DNA from: Halobacillus mangrovi
GTDB taxonomy: Bacteria; Bacillota; Bacilli; Bacillales; Halobacillaceae
Direction: 5' to 3'
DNA: 64,000 nucleotides
Assembly (NCBI RefSeq): GCF_002097535.1
Contig: NZ_CP020772.1
Location: 2,294,001-2,358,000, forward strand
This document shows positions 6,652 to 16,308 of this stretch, in pieces. Both the position numbers and the translations under genes were made by a program. The notes beneath the pieces were generated by a model. That model did no database searches. It saw only the letters and a list, made by a program, of their open reading frames with translations, and was not told the DNA's origin. Positions within the stretch are counted from its first letter, which is position 1. Each line of letters opens with the position of its first letter.

Positions 6652-8364
6652 TTAAGTGTGAAAATCTAAGCCGGATTCAACTGCATCGATATGCCCAGCC
6701 CTAATCACATAGTCACCAAAATGTTCATTTTCTTGTCGATCTTTCGCATACTGAAATAAAAGCGGCTTTAATTCGTTTAATATTTCTTCTTCTCCAATGT
6801 TTTCTCTGTACAGCTTATTCAGGCGTTCGCCTTTAAACCCTCCGCCAAGGTACATATTGTACTTTCCTGGAGCTTTTCCAATAAATCCTATTTCGCTAAG
6901 TGCAGGTCTGGAACATCCATTCGGACAACCTGACATACGAATCACAATCTCTTCGTCTCTTAAACCCGCATCATCCAGGAGTTCTTCCACCTTATCAATG
7001 AGAGAAGGAAGATACCTTTCTGACTCTGCCATAGCCAGCCCACATGTTGGTAAAGCTACACATGCCATGGAATTACGACGTAAAGCTGAATTATAGCTGC
7101 CATCTGTAAGACCGTACTCCTCTACAAGAGCATCGATGATTTCTTTTTGTTCATCTTGCACATTAGAAATAATTAAATTTTGATTAGGGGTCAGTCTAAA
7201 TTCCCCGTTATGGACTTTGGCAATCTCACGGAGCCCTGTCATTAGCGGATGGTTTTCCTCATCCTTAATGCGTCCGTTCTGGATAAATAAGGTAAGATGC
7301 CATTTTCCATCTCCTTTCACCCATCCATAACGATCTCCGTTGTGATCGAAGGAATATGGACGGGCTTCTTCAAGGTCCCACCCTAATCTTTCGTTAAGTT
7401 CGTTTGTAATCCAGTCTATTCCTTTTCGATCGACGGTATATTTAAAACGTGCATTCTTTCTTTCAGAACGATTACCGTAGTCTCTTTGAATCGTAAGTAT
7501 TTTTTCAGCAACCTCGTTTACATTATCTGGTGGGCAAAAACCAATGACTCTTGCCAATTGCGGATAAGTGGTGGTGTCTCCATGAGTCATTCCCATACCT
7601 CCGCCTACGGCGATATTGAAACCGGATAGTTCTCCATTCTCAAGAATCGCTATAAACCCTAAATCTTGAGAATAGATATCGACATCATTCGAAGGTGGTA
7701 CAGCTACTCCGATCTTGAACTTACGAGGTAAATACAATGGGCCATAAATAGGTTCTTCATCTTTATCACGGCTGTCAGAGACTTTTTCTTCATCTAGCCA
7801 AATCTCATGATAGGCTTTTGTTTTTGGAAGTAAATGCTCACTTACTTCCTGCGCTTTACGGTAAACTTGATGATGAACGTCTGACTGGTACGGATTCGAA
7901 TTACACATCACATTCCTGTTTACGTCACCGCATGCTGCAATAGAATCCATAAGTACTTCATCCATAGCCTGAATGGTTTTTTTCATATTCCATTTTAAAA
8001 TTCCGTGGAGCTGGAACGTTTGTCTTGTTGTTAGTTTCATCGTCCCATTTCCATGTGTGTTAGCTAGATCATCCATGACCAGCCATTGCTCAGGTGTCGC
8101 TACACCCCCGGGGAGCCTTACCCGGAGCATGAATTGATAAGCAGGCTCAAGCTTTTTTTGTTTCCGCTCAACCCTTACATCTCGATCATCCTGCATGTAG
8201 CTGCCATGGAACTTCAAGATTTTTGTTTCTTCATCTGGAATTCCGGCTGTAATACGATCTGCAAAACTTTCAACAAGTGAACCTCTAAGAAATTTACTGT
8301 CTTCCTTGATTTTTTCCATTTCACTAGGAGGCCCTAACTCTTCTGGAAATCTCTTTTTTACCAT
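6652..8364 (-). CDS. cysI: Assimilatory sulfite reductase, hemoprotein beta subunit
   Basis: CysI reduces sulfite to sulfide with six electrons at a siroheme coupled to a 4Fe-4S cluster. It is full length at 570 aa. The N terminus carries the RMPGG-type substrate-site stretch ([10 protein letters not shown]) and [12 protein letters not shown]. The four cluster/siroheme cysteines are in [17 protein letters not shown] and [17 protein letters not shown] near residues 430-490. The protein matches the Bacillus CysI pattern throughout. It starts 24 bp after cysJ with an AAAGGGG ribosome binding site and is the last gene of the sulfate assimilation operon. Its siroheme would be supplied by the sirA/B/C-type genes upstream in the same operon. 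Confidence 0.97.
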   Translation of the reverse strand: MVKKRFPEELGPPSEMEKIKEDSKFLRGSLVESFADRITAGIPDEETKILKFHGSYMQDDRDVRVERKQKKLEPAYQFMLRVRLPGGVATPEQWLVMDDLANTHGNGTMKLTTRQTFQLHGILKWNMKKTIQAMDEVLMDSIAACGDVNRNVMCNSNPYQSDVHHQVYRKAQEVSEHLLPKTKAYHEIWLDEEKVSDSRDKDEEPIYGPLYLPRKFKIGVAVPPSNDVDIYSQDLGFIAILENGELSGFNIAVGGGMGMTHGDTTTYPQLARVIGFCPPDNVNEVAEKILTIQRDYGNRSERKNARFKYTVDRKGIDWITNELNERLGWDLEEARPYSFDHNGDRYGWVKGDGKWHLTLFIQNGRIKDEENHPLMTGLREIAKVHNGEFRLTPNQNLIISNVQDEQKEIIDALVEEYGLTDGSYNSALRRNSMACVALPTCGLAMAESERYLPSLIDKVEELLDDAGLRDEEIVIRMSGCPNGCSRPALSEIGFIGKAPGKYNMYLGGGFKGERLNKLYRENIGEEEILNELKPLLFQYAKDRQENEHFGDYVIRAGHIDAVESGLDFHT

Positions 8365-8388
8365 CTTAAAGCCCCTTTCTCATTACGC

Positions 8389-10209
8389 TTAATAGACATC
8401 ACGCTGATAGCGCTTCTCTTTTCTGAGATGATTCAAATATTCATCCGCTTCTTCCTCTGATAGTTTTCCTTCTTCCTGAATAATCTGCAGGAGAGTTGAC
8501 TGGACATCTTTTGCCATATATTTTTCATCTCCGCAAACGTAGATGTATGCGCCCGCTTCTATCCACTCAAAAAGTTCCTGTCCTCTTTCCTTCATTCGGT
8601 GCTGTACGTATACTTTTTCCTCTGTATCTCTCGAAAAGGCTACGTCCATTTTCGTGAGAACTCCTTCCTTCAACCATTGCTGCCATTCGGTTTGATATAA
8701 AAAGTCGCTGACAAAATGCTGCTCACCGAAAAATAACCAGGACTTCCCTTCCGCTTCCTCTTCCTCTCTTTCTTCTAGAAAAGCACGATAAGGGGCTACA
8801 CCTGTTCCAGCACCAATCATAATAATCGGAGTATCATGATTTTCAGGAAGCTTAAAATTTGAGTTTTTCTGAACAAAGACAGGCAGGCGGTCTCCCTGCT
8901 GGGATCTCTCAGCACATTGGCCTGAACAAACACCTTTGCGATTTCTACCGTGGGCATCGTAGCGTAATGCTCCTATAGTAAGGTGCACTTCATCAGGATT
9001 TGCTTTTAAACTGCTTGCAATCGAATAGAGACGAACAGGAATTTTTCGTAAAATACCTAAGAAATCTGAAGCTGAACCACTCCAGGGTCCAAAATCCTTG
9101 ACTAAATCAAGTAAGTCTCTTCCATACATATAATCTTTTAATTGTTTGGAATCTGCTTCTAGGAGTTTATGCAAATCCTGGTTCTCCGAAAGCTTAGATG
9201 CTTTCTCAAGCAGCGGTTTTGTAAGGCTTGTAATTTCAAAAGTAGAGAGTAGCGCCTCTCTTAGAGAACGTATATCTCCTTGTTTATTAATAGGTACAGA
9301 TTCTTCAGGATTCCAGTTCATTTCTGCAATCAACTGGTCAACTAACTCGGAGTCGTTTTCTGGATAAATGCCTAAACTGTCTCCCGGCTGGTAGTCTAAT
9401 TGAGCTCCTTCCAAATCTAGTTCAAGATGACGGGTCTCTTTATTCGATCCTCTGCCATTTAGATTAATGTTTTCTAATATCTCCGCATGAAAAGGATTGG
9501 CCCTTGAGTAAACAGGCAGATCCGCCGACGCGTCTGGACTGGGTGATAACGGCTGTACTGCGCTTGTATCCTTTTCTTGACTCAGTTTTCCAAAGACTCC
9601 CTCAAACCATTGATAGGCTGGCTCTTCAAAATCTAAATCACAATCGATACGATCATAAAGCCGCTCGCCCCCAAGTTCACTGAGTCGCTTATCAAAGTCT
9701 TTTCCTGTTTGACAAAAGAATTCATAGGAGCTGTCTCCAAGTGAAAGCACCGAAAAACGAAGTCCATCAAGTTTTGGTGCCCGTTTACTGTGGAGATATT
9801 CATAAAAGGTAATGGCGTTATCCGGCGGATCACCATCTCCGTGGGTGCTGGTCAAAATGAGTAAATCCTCAACTTTTTTCAATGCTTTTGTCTTAAAATC
9901 ATCCATAGATGATAGTGTCACATTGTAATCTTCTTGTTTCAGTTTTTGAGTGAACTCTTCTGCAAGAGATTGACAATTTCCAGTGTGTGAACCATATAGT
10001 ATCGTAATCTCCCTTGTCTTTTGAGGAGAATTTGCTTGTTTAATCGTTTCATTAGCTGGCGAATACTCCTTCACAGCTGTGCTAGCTTGAGGAGCAGCTA
10101 AATAACCACTCAGCCACATTTTCTGACTGTCTGTCAGAGTAGATAGCAGCCGATTTAACAGCTCTGCCTGTTCTTGATTGAAAGGACTGTTCATAACCTC
10201 TAACTGCAA
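8389..10209 (-). CDS. cysJ: Assimilatory sulfite reductase, flavoprotein alpha subunit
   Basis: CysJ passes electrons from NADPH through FAD and FMN to CysI. Domains are in order: a flavodoxin-like FMN domain (residues about 65-205, with YGSHTGNCQSLAEEF and LGDSSYEFFC), an FAD-binding/linker domain (about 235-450, RLYSIASS and GVCSGQCAER), and an NADPH domain (about 455-606, IGAGTGVAPYRAF and the C-terminal RYQRDVY). Length is usual for the family. The start is a TTG with GGAGG 9 bases upstream. The first residues (MQLEVMNSPFNQEQAELLNR) match other Bacillus CysJ proteins, which supports TTG over the nearby ATG. Confidence 0.97.
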   Translation of the reverse strand: MQLEVMNSPFNQEQAELLNRLLSTLTDSQKMWLSGYLAAPQASTAVKEYSPANETIKQANSPQKTREITILYGSHTGNCQSLAEEFTQKLKQEDYNVTLSSMDDFKTKALKKVEDLLILTSTHGDGDPPDNAITFYEYLHSKRAPKLDGLRFSVLSLGDSSYEFFCQTGKDFDKRLSELGGERLYDRIDCDLDFEEPAYQWFEGVFGKLSQEKDTSAVQPLSPSPDASADLPVYSRANPFHAEILENINLNGRGSNKETRHLELDLEGAQLDYQPGDSLGIYPENDSELVDQLIAEMNWNPEESVPINKQGDIRSLREALLSTFEITSLTKPLLEKASKLSENQDLHKLLEADSKQLKDYMYGRDLLDLVKDFGPWSGSASDFLGILRKIPVRLYSIASSLKANPDEVHLTIGALRYDAHGRNRKGVCSGQCAERSQQGDRLPVFVQKNSNFKLPENHDTPIIMIGAGTGVAPYRAFLEEREEEEAEGKSWLFFGEQHFVSDFLYQTEWQQWLKEGVLTKMDVAFSRDTEEKVYVQHRMKERGQELFEWIEAGAYIYVCGDEKYMAKDVQSTLLQIIQEEGKLSEEEADEYLNHLRKEKRYQRDVY

Positions 10210-10240
10210 AAATCAACACCTCCATAATTATTTAGTAGAG

Positions 10241-11041
10241 TTAAGTGGTAAGCTTCTTCTGATAGTAGCGATCCATAGCTACTACCATGGCCCCCATCTT
10301 CGGCCGACTTGGCTGCAACACTTGTTTAATACCTTGATCCTCCAACTCTTTTGCAGTTACTTTACCTACCGCAACGGCAAGCACTTGATCATTAAAAGCT
10401 TCCGTCAACTCCTGTGTTCGAGTTTCAAATATATTTTTCACCTGGGTTTTACTAGTAAAGACCACAGCATCAAGTGATTGTTTAACAATCTCTTCTTTCA
10501 AGCTATTCATTGTATATTCACTTGGAGGCTCAAAAGCATAAGGCTGGGACAAATAGACGGTGTATCCTGCTGCTTCTAATTTGTTTTTTAATAACGCATC
10601 ATCCTGATGATAAGCTTGTAAAAAAACGCTTGCTCCTTCTTTTGAAGGGGATGGCAATAAAGAGAACAGATGATCCATCGTTCCGTCCTCTGAAACAAGG
10701 GAGGGCTTTAAGTTATTTTCTTTCAGCCAATCCATCGTCTTACTTCCTCGAATGGCAAGCGAGTTCTGACTTAATTTTTCTAAAAACTGTTTGCTCAAAT
10801 TGGCATCAGTTGCAGATTGTGTGAGTGTCCTTGCTCCGATCCCAGTTGTCAAGATGACCCAGTCAAAAGTGTGAGTAAGGTAATCTTTTACGTTTTGGCT
10901 ACTAGTATCTTCATTTAACACTTGCTTTCCCTGAGAAGGATAGACAACTCCGCTTCCACCCATATTTTCGATAAGCTTAGAAATAGCCTCAGATTTGCGA
11001 TCAGCAGCTACTCCGATGCGTTTGTCAGTTAATCCTTTCAA
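10241..11041 (-). CDS. HemD-like uroporphyrinogen-III synthase paralogue
   Basis: A 266-aa protein with the two-lobed HemD pattern: KRIGVAADRKSEAISKLIEN at the start, a central VFLQAYHQD/LLKNKLEAAGY region, a SLDAVVFTSKTQVKNIFE stretch, and the C-terminal AVAVGKVTAKELEDQGI/LQPSRPKMGAMV motif. HemD closes hydroxymethylbilane to uroporphyrinogen III, the precursor of both heme and siroheme. It lies between the sirC-type gene (17-bp overlap) and cysJ, so it is probably dedicated to siroheme supply for CysI. The usual heme-operon hemD would be elsewhere. Key residues are poorly conserved in this family, so activity cannot be confirmed from sequence. Confidence 0.85.
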   Translation of the reverse strand: MKGLTDKRIGVAADRKSEAISKLIENMGGSGVVYPSQGKQVLNEDTSSQNVKDYLTHTFDWVILTTGIGARTLTQSATDANLSKQFLEKLSQNSLAIRGSKTMDWLKENNLKPSLVSEDGTMDHLFSLLPSPSKEGASVFLQAYHQDDALLKNKLEAAGYTVYLSQPYAFEPPSEYTMNSLKEEIVKQSLDAVVFTSKTQVKNIFETRTQELTEAFNDQVLAVAVGKVTAKELEDQGIKQVLQPSRPKMGAMVVAMDRYYQKKLTT

Positions 11042-11669
11042 AAACTGTCCCTCCTTCCTTTAACTTCTCTAATTCTTTTAGGAATAGAGTTTGCTGATCT
11101 CTGTTCTTGTAAGAATCGTGAAGCAAATGTTTTAAAAGCGTTTGTTTCTCCTCTTTCGGGAGGGAAGATTGTTTAAGCTGCTGGCGGCATACATATAAAA
11201 AGTCCACGTACTGGCCGTAATCATCATCATACTCGTTCGCAAGACGCTTCTTGATTCTTGATGCCAGCATCGGACTCGCTCCACCTGTGGATATAGAAAT
11301 AGTAAGTTTCCCACGTGTTAGATACCCCGGAATTGTAAAGTTTCCTTTATTCGCATCAGGAGGATAATTAATCAGCGGCACATGTGATGCTGAACGGAGC
11401 GCTTGTTCATTTACTTTTTCATCATTTGTTGCAATGACGACTGTATAAGCATCTTTCAAGTAGGCTTCATCAAACTCTTTTCTTATCCACTCGATCCTTT
11501 TATTGCTGGTCACTTTTTCCTCCAAAGTGCGTGTAACAGATGGACTGATAATTGTAATGAAAGCGCCTGCCTCACAAAGAACGTTGACACGTTTCTCTGC
11601 CACAGCTCCCCCTCCTACAACCACCGTTCGTCTTCCATTCAAATCAATCATTAGTGGGATGGGACTCAT
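11025..11669 (-). CDS. sirC: Precorrin-2 dehydrogenase (SirC/YlnF type)
   Basis: A 214-aa protein with an N-terminal NAD-binding Rossmann fold (TVVVGGGAVAEKRV, residues about 14-27) and the C-terminal STGGASPMLASRIKKRL stretch typical of SirC and the N-terminal half of CysG. It oxidises precorrin-2 to sirohydrochlorin, the second special step of siroheme synthesis. It is cotranscribed between the chelatase gene (20 bp upstream) and the HemD-like gene (overlapping by 17 bp), which suggests translational coupling. Confidence 0.93.
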   Translation of the reverse strand: MSPIPLMIDLNGRRTVVVGGGAVAEKRVNVLCEAGAFITIISPSVTRTLEEKVTSNKRIEWIRKEFDEAYLKDAYTVVIATNDEKVNEQALRSASHVPLINYPPDANKGNFTIPGYLTRGKLTISISTGGASPMLASRIKKRLANEYDDDYGQYVDFLYVCRQQLKQSSLPKEEKQTLLKHLLHDSYKNRDQQTLFLKELEKLKEGGTVFERIN

Positions 11670-11689
11670 TACATTCGCTCCCTACTTAG

Positions 11690-12451
11690 CTACGATTTCA
11701 CCAAACCTTCGGTAAGTTCTTTACTGGCAATAGCTTCTTTTACCCGATCAGCCATTGCGAGGACCATATTGGGATGGCTTCCTAAATAGTCTGTCATCTT
11801 CACTTTATGTCCCTCTTTTTGAAGGTGGCTGATTTTTTGCTTCATAGACTCGATCAATATTCCAGTAAACCATAAGTAAGGGACAACAATTGTGTCGCTA
11901 TCTTTCTTTAGTGAGCGTTCCAAACCTTCCTCAAACGAAGGCTTGCAGGCGGCCAAGTAGCAAACGTCAACACTTATTCCATTCATTTTTTTCTTAAGGG
12001 CACTTGCTATAGATTGAATGGACTGCTTCGTCTCTGGATTCCTGCTACCTCTGCCGACAAGCAGGATATTCTCTTCCTTTGAATCACTAGAAGAGAGTTC
12101 GTTCACACGATCAACAAGAACCTCATTGATTCTCTCCTGAACGCCTAGCGGTTTACCATATTTGAACTTTACATTTGGATATACCTTCATGGCATCTGAA
12201 ATCTCTTCAGGAATATCCTGATAGTAATGACCTGCACTTAACAAAAGTACAGGTATGATCGTGATTTCAGTTGCACCTTTATCAACCAGCCTCTTTATTC
12301 CTTCACTCATGGAAGGTTCAGCTAGTTCTAAAAAACAGATTCCCCATAAGGGCACCTCAACCTGTTCATGCACAGCGTGTAAAAATGATTCGGCTTCAAC
12401 CCGTGCTTCTTTCACACGGCTGCCATGACTGACATATAAAACGGATTTCAT
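11690..12451 (-). CDS. sirB: Sirohydrochlorin ferrochelatase (SirB/CbiX type)
   Basis: Inserts ferrous iron into sirohydrochlorin to make siroheme. It is a 253-aa protein with two CbiX-like halves. The N-terminal half starts VLYVSHGSRVKEAR (conserved metal-binding His) and has LLSAGHYYQDIP with a second His. The C-terminal half has LLVGRGSRNPETKQS and VVPYLWFTGIL. The ATG at 12451 is chosen, 10 bases after GGAG. Two TTG codons just upstream would also be in frame but sit almost on the ribosome binding site. It follows the SUMT gene after about 16 bp in the operon. Confidence 0.92.
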   Translation of the reverse strand: MKSVLYVSHGSRVKEARVEAESFLHAVHEQVEVPLWGICFLELAEPSMSEGIKRLVDKGATEITIIPVLLLSAGHYYQDIPEEISDAMKVYPNVKFKYGKPLGVQERINEVLVDRVNELSSSDSKEENILLVGRGSRNPETKQSIQSIASALKKKMNGISVDVCYLAACKPSFEEGLERSLKKDSDTIVVPYLWFTGILIESMKQKISHLQKEGHKVKMTDYLGSHPNMVLAMADRVKEAIASKELTEGLVKS

Positions 12452-12467
12452 CTCCAACAAGCTCCTT

Positions 12468-13244
12468 TCATCCTACAACTTGCTGAGCAGGTATCTCTGC
12501 TTCGGCTCTTAACTGCTCAAACCATTGTAAGCTTTCACGGAGTTTTACTACCTCGCCGACAACGATCATGCTTGGGTTCTTTACGTTCTTCGCTTTTTCA
12601 ACTATATCGATGAGTGTTCCTGTTACAGTATGCTGGTCTCCTGTTGTCCCCCAATGAACGAGAGCGATGGGAGTGAGTGGATCGCGGCCATGGCGGATGA
12701 GTCTTTCAGAAATTTGAGGGAGTTTCTTCACCCCCATATAAATACAAAGTGTATCCATGCTTTTTGCAACGTGTTCCCAATACTCCTCCTGGTCAATTCC
12801 AAGGTTGCTGACCCCAGTAATGAAGGAAACGGATGAGCTGTAATCTCGGTGGGTTACAGGAATCCCGGCATATGCGGGAGCAGCAATACCTGAAGTGATT
12901 CCGGGAACGATCTCATAAGGAATGTTCTTCCGAGCTAATTCTTCTGCTTCTTCGCCTCCTCGGCCAAATACAAAAGGATCGCCCCCTTTAAGTCGAGTAA
13001 CGGTTTTACCTTGCAAGGCAAACTTACATAAAAGACCATTGATAGACGTTTGAGTTAACGAATGGTTATCAGGGCTTTTACCGCAATAAACGAACTCTGC
13101 ATGAGCGCTCGCTTCATCAAGCAAATCTGGATTAATCAGCCGGTCATATAGAATAACATCGGCTTCTTTTATTGCTCTCAATCCTTTAACTGTAATCAAT
13201 TCAACATCCCCTGGTCCGGCTCCTACGATGTAAACTTTCGCCAT
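12468..13244 (-). CDS. sumT: Uroporphyrinogen-III C-methyltransferase (SUMT)
   Basis: Transfers two methyl groups from S-adenosylmethionine to uroporphyrinogen III, giving precorrin-2, and so commits the intermediate to siroheme. It is a 258-aa protein with the family motifs YIVGAGPGDVELITVKG at the N terminus, YCGKS, and TRLKGGDPFVFGRGGEEAEE (residues about 80-100), followed by PGITSGIAAPAYAGIPVTHR. It corresponds to B. subtilis YlnD/SirA or CobA. It lies between cysC and sirB in the cys operon. Confidence 0.96.
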   Translation of the reverse strand: MAKVYIVGAGPGDVELITVKGLRAIKEADVILYDRLINPDLLDEASAHAEFVYCGKSPDNHSLTQTSINGLLCKFALQGKTVTRLKGGDPFVFGRGGEEAEELARKNIPYEIVPGITSGIAAPAYAGIPVTHRDYSSSVSFITGVSNLGIDQEEYWEHVAKSMDTLCIYMGVKKLPQISERLIRHGRDPLTPIALVHWGTTGDQHTVTGTLIDIVEKAKNVKNPSMIVVGEVVKLRESLQWFEQLRAEAEIPAQQVVG

Positions 13245-13284
13245 CTTCTCACTCCCTCTATAGTAAAAACTGTATCCTGCCGAT

Positions 13285-13887
13285 TTAGATCCATCCTTTG
13301 TCTTCTAAGAGTGATACAAGCTGTAATGCACACTCATTCACATCTGCTCGGTCTGTATGCAAAGTTAGTTCAGACGAACTTGGAGATTCATAAGGAGCAT
13401 CTATACCAGTAAATCCATTAATCTCTCCATTTCTTGCCTTTTGATATAAACCTTTGGGGTCTCTTTTTTCACATTCCTCTATAGGGCAATCGACATGTAC
13501 TTCAATAAAATCACCTTTAGGAAGAATATTCCTTACTCGATCCCGGTCTTTTTGGTAAGGCGATATAAAAGCCGTGATGACAATTTTGCCACTGTCTGCA
13601 AAAAGGTTGGCAACTTCTCCGATTCGTCTTATGTTTTCCACGCGGTCTTCAGAAGAAAATCCCAGATCTTTATTCAATCCATGCCGGACATTATCTCCAT
13701 CCAGCAAATAGGTGTGTATTTTCTTTTCATAAAGCAACTGATTCAATCGATTAGCAATACTAGATTTTCCTGAGCCTGATAATCCTGTTAACCAGATGAC
13801 TCCACTATGGTGGCCATTTAACTTCCGGTAGTCATCGGCATTCAATGAGGTATCATGCCATGTAATATTCGAACTCAACACGCTCAC
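13285..13887 (-). CDS. cysC: Adenylylsulfate kinase
   Basis: Phosphorylates adenosine 5'-phosphosulfate (APS) to PAPS using ATP. It is full length at 200 aa. The P-loop GLSGSGKSS is at about residues 35-43, followed by LDGDNVRHGLNKDLGFS (APS-binding) and the lid region YQKARNGEINGFTG. Its stop-to-start distance to sat is 9 bp, so the two are tightly coupled. The neighbouring CysH carries the four cluster cysteines of APS reductases, so PAPS made here may serve other sulfotransfer or a broad-specificity CysH. Confidence 0.96.
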   Translation of the reverse strand: MSVLSSNITWHDTSLNADDYRKLNGHHSGVIWLTGLSGSGKSSIANRLNQLLYEKKIHTYLLDGDNVRHGLNKDLGFSSEDRVENIRRIGEVANLFADSGKIVITAFISPYQKDRDRVRNILPKGDFIEVHVDCPIEECEKRDPKGLYQKARNGEINGFTGIDAPYESPSSSELTLHTDRADVNECALQLVSLLEDKGWI

Positions 13888-13896
13888 CCTTTTTAA

Positions 13897-15048
13897 TTAA
13901 GATTTTATGGGGGAATTTGTTTTCAATCCCTCGATTAACACCTCAGCAATTTCAGGTCTGCTGAACGTTTTCGGTGGTTTTTCTCCGTTTCTTAAAAGCT
14001 CTCGAACTTTTGTACCTGATAAAATGACATGCTGGTCATCATCATGAGGACATGTTTTATGTGAAACCATCGCTTCGCAAGCGTGGCAGTAAAAACTATG
14101 TTCGAAAAACAGCGGCGTAATGTCGAGCTCATCCTCACTGAATTCTGAAAAGATCTTTTGAGCATCATACGTCCCATAATAATCACCGACCCCTGCATGA
14201 TCCCTGCCTACAATAAAATGAGAGCAGCCGAAGTTTTTCCTGACGAGTGCGTGAAAAATAGCTTCCCTCGGCCCTGCGTAGCGCATAGCAGCATTGAATA
14301 CTGCGAGAACGACCCTGTTATCCGGGTAATAATGATCAATTAATACTTCGTAACTCTTCATTCGGACGTCACTTGGAATATCATCACTCTTCGTTTCTCC
14401 TACGAGTGGATTAAGGAAAAGACCATCAACAATTTCAAGCGCAGCCTTTTGAATGTATTCATGTGCTCTATGGACAGGGTTGCGGGTCTGGAAGCCAACG
14501 ACTTTATTCCAGCCGAGCTGTTGAAAGAGCTCTCTAGATTCCGATGGATCTAAATAATATTTGTCTTCATGATTGCGACTAGGTTTTTTAATTAATTGAA
14601 TTTCACCTGCAACGTACTTATTAGGACGGTCGAATAGTTTTTTCACCCCGGGATGTTCAAGTTCTGTCGTTAAGTAAACGTTTTCTGCTTCCTTGTCTTT
14701 ATCTGGTTGGTAAATTTCATCAACTTGTATATAGCCATACACTGTATCTTCATAAATAAGTTCAGCCACATCTCCACGACTAAGCTGTTCAGCCTTTTTC
14801 TCGTCTACAGGTAATGTAATGGGGATACTCCATGGTGTTCCATCCGCTAACCTCATCGTCTCCACTACAGATTCGTAATTCTCTTGATCAAGAAAACCAG
14901 TCAGTGGACTATAGGCACCGTTAGCGAGCAGTTCCAAATCACTCAATGCCATCGCATCAATTTCAATCTTTCCATTTGCATCTGGTTTATTTTCCTCTGC
15001 TTTCCATTGATTCACTAGCTTACCGCCATGTGGGGATATAATTGACAT
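13897..15048 (-). CDS. sat: Sulfate adenylyltransferase (ATP sulfurylase)
   Basis: Activates sulfate with ATP to APS, the entry step of assimilation. It is a single-chain monofunctional enzyme of 383 aa. It has [14 protein letters not shown] (the QxRNP and HxxH nucleotide motifs, residues about 195-208), [12 protein letters not shown] and the C-terminal [17 protein letters not shown]. It also has the [16 protein letters not shown] zinc-type cysteine cluster seen in bacterial/archaeal Sat. The start [12 protein letters not shown] has a GAGGAGGA ribosome binding site 7 bases upstream. A longer in-frame start (15114) would overlap cysH and is rejected. Confidence 0.97.
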   Translation of the reverse strand: MSIISPHGGKLVNQWKAEENKPDANGKIEIDAMALSDLELLANGAYSPLTGFLDQENYESVVETMRLADGTPWSIPITLPVDEKKAEQLSRGDVAELIYEDTVYGYIQVDEIYQPDKDKEAENVYLTTELEHPGVKKLFDRPNKYVAGEIQLIKKPSRNHEDKYYLDPSESRELFQQLGWNKVVGFQTRNPVHRAHEYIQKAALEIVDGLFLNPLVGETKSDDIPSDVRMKSYEVLIDHYYPDNRVVLAVFNAAMRYAGPREAIFHALVRKNFGCSHFIVGRDHAGVGDYYGTYDAQKIFSEFSEDELDITPLFFEHSFYCHACEAMVSHKTCPHDDDQHVILSGTKVRELLRNGEKPPKTFSRPEIAEVLIEGLKTNSPIKS

Positions 15049-15077
15049 ACCATATTCCTCCTCATTATTGATTATGT

Positions 15078-15806
15078 TTAAGCTTCTGGGTTTCCTGGAG
15101 TATGCAGGCCACATTCTGTTTTATTAAAACCTTTCCATCTGCCGGAACGACCCTCGCCGTCCTCCGGAAACGTGCAAGGCATACAGCCGATACTCGGATA
15201 TCCCTGGTCATGCAATTCGTTGTAATCCAAGTTGTTTAGTCGGATATATTGCCAGACGAAGTCCCATGTCCAATGGATAAGGGGACAAACTTTTATAGAT
15301 TTAAATCGCTCATCTTTATTAACAAAGTTCGTACGACTGCGGCTTGGAGACTGCTCTCTTCTCAAGCCTGAAATCCAAGCGGTCGCCCCTGATAAGGCAT
15401 CTTCCAATGGCTTGATCTTTCTTATAAAGCAGCATTGGTCTGGACTCGTCTTCCATAACTCATCTCCATATGCCTTTGCCTGTTGCTCAAGGGTCAATTC
15501 TGGCTTCTTCAATTCAATATTTAATTTCGGATAACGTTTTTGTACTTTTTCAATTAAATCATAAGTTTCTTGGAAGTGTACACCTGTATCAAGGAAAACA
15601 ATACGGGCGTCGGATTTAATTTTTGAAATAAGATCGATCAGCACGATACCCTCAGCTCCGAAACTGCATGCATAAACGATAGACTCGCCGTATGACTCAT
15701 AAGCCCAGCGCAATACTTCCAAAGCTTGCTTCACTTCGTTGTCCGTTTGTAAATCGGCAAATGGATCACCGGTAAAATGGTCATACGTCACTTTATCTTG
15801 TTTCAT
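15078..15806 (-). CDS. cysH: APS/PAPS reductase CysH
   Basis: Reduces activated sulfate to sulfite with thioredoxin. It is 242 aa, in the ATP-pyrophosphatase-like fold with a SFGAEG loop (residues about 48-53). It carries CC (QCCFIRK) and CxxC (GCMPCT), the four ligands of the 4Fe-4S cluster that marks APS reductases, and the catalytic cysteine in KTECGLH near the C terminus. B. subtilis CysH of this kind accepts APS and PAPS. The second of two tandem ATGs is chosen, 5 bases after GGGAGG. It is the first gene of the operon, behind the SAM-I riboswitch. Confidence 0.96.
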   Translation of the reverse strand: MKQDKVTYDHFTGDPFADLQTDNEVKQALEVLRWAYESYGESIVYACSFGAEGIVLIDLISKIKSDARIVFLDTGVHFQETYDLIEKVQKRYPKLNIELKKPELTLEQQAKAYGDELWKTSPDQCCFIRKIKPLEDALSGATAWISGLRREQSPSRSRTNFVNKDERFKSIKVCPLIHWTWDFVWQYIRLNNLDYNELHDQGYPSIGCMPCTFPEDGEGRSGRWKGFNKTECGLHTPGNPEA

Positions 15807-15846
15807 CATATCCTCCCTTCTAAGGGTCACACCTAATCTACTAAAT

Positions 15847-15883
15847 CAAAAAACCTCTCTTCTTGACTAATAAGAAGAGAGGT
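15847..15883 (-). terminator. Riboswitch terminator of the cysH leader
   Basis: On the minus strand, ACCTCTCTTCTT and AAGAAGAGAGGT form a 12-bp perfect stem followed by T6. It lies between the SAM-I aptamer and cysH, as expected for a transcriptional OFF switch. Confidence 0.93.
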
Positions 15884-15908
15884 ATACATTGATATGTAAT
15901 AGCTCATC

Positions 15909-16025
15909 TTCTTATCTTCCAAGTGACTTCACTTGCTGGAATTGGCACAGTTTCTGAATGACGCTTACTCAGACCCGTTGCCGAGGCTTCAAAGGGCCAG
16001 TCCCTCCACCTCTCAGGATAAGAAA
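15909..16025 (-). ncRNA. SAM-I (S-box) riboswitch aptamer, cysH leader
   Basis: The minus strand carries the S-box blocks in order: CTTATCCTGAGAGGTGGAGG, GACTGGCCCTTTGAAGCCTC, GGCAACGGGTC, GTGCCAATTCCAGCAAG and AAGATAAG closing P1 with the 5' CTTATC. The kink-turn and SAM-core signatures are all present. Binding of S-adenosylmethionine should favour the downstream terminator and switch off cysH-sat-cysC and the following genes. B. subtilis cysH is also under an S-box, so the regulation is as expected. Confidence 0.96.
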
Positions 16026-16062
16026 ATCGATTATAAGTTTTTTAAAATTAGGATTGATACAA

Positions 16063-16091
16063 ATCTTATGCCCATATTAATCATATGTCAA
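16063..16091 (-). promoter_or_regulatory. Promoter of the cysH operon
   Basis: On the minus strand TTGACA, a 17-bp spacer and TAAGAT. The start of transcription would be about 30 bp before the SAM-I aptamer. Confidence 0.75.
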
Positions 16092-16129
16092 TAGCTTATT
16101 TAAAAATTCTGTATTTTTTAACATTAGGC

Positions 16130-16158
16130 TTGACAACTTTTTCGAACTCCCTTAAATT
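16130..16158 (+). promoter_or_regulatory. Promoter of the tauE leader
   Basis: TTGACA, a 17-bp spacer and TAAATT, about 30 bp before the plus-strand SAM-I-type aptamer. It is divergent from the cysH promoter, with 38 bp between the two -35 boxes. Confidence 0.7.
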
Positions 16159-16193
16159 AGGGTGTATCAAAATTTTAAAACCATAATATGATA

Positions 16194-16293
16194 ATCCTTA
16201 TAAAGAGTCGGGGGAGGAAACTGGTCCTAAGATCCCGCAGCAACCTCTACTAAGAAGGTGCTCAGTCCAGCAGGCTTGTTCTGAAAGATAAGG
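16194..16293 (+). ncRNA. Divergent SAM-I-type riboswitch, tauE leader
   Basis: S-box blocks in order: CCTTATAAAGAG, GGGGGAGGAAACTGGTCCTA, GATCCCGCAGCAACC, GGTGCTCAGTCCAGCAGG and GAAAGATAAGG closing P1. Compared with the copy 180 bp away, the P2 and P3 segments are altered, but ACTGG, CAACC, GGTGCT and TCCAGCA are kept, so S-adenosylmethionine binding is likely. It is followed by a terminator, and the 3' P1 strand (AAGGAGAAGGTAG) could pair with the terminator's 5' arm as an antiterminator. Confidence 0.88.
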
Positions 16294-16308
16294 AGAAGGT
16301 AGTTGTTC

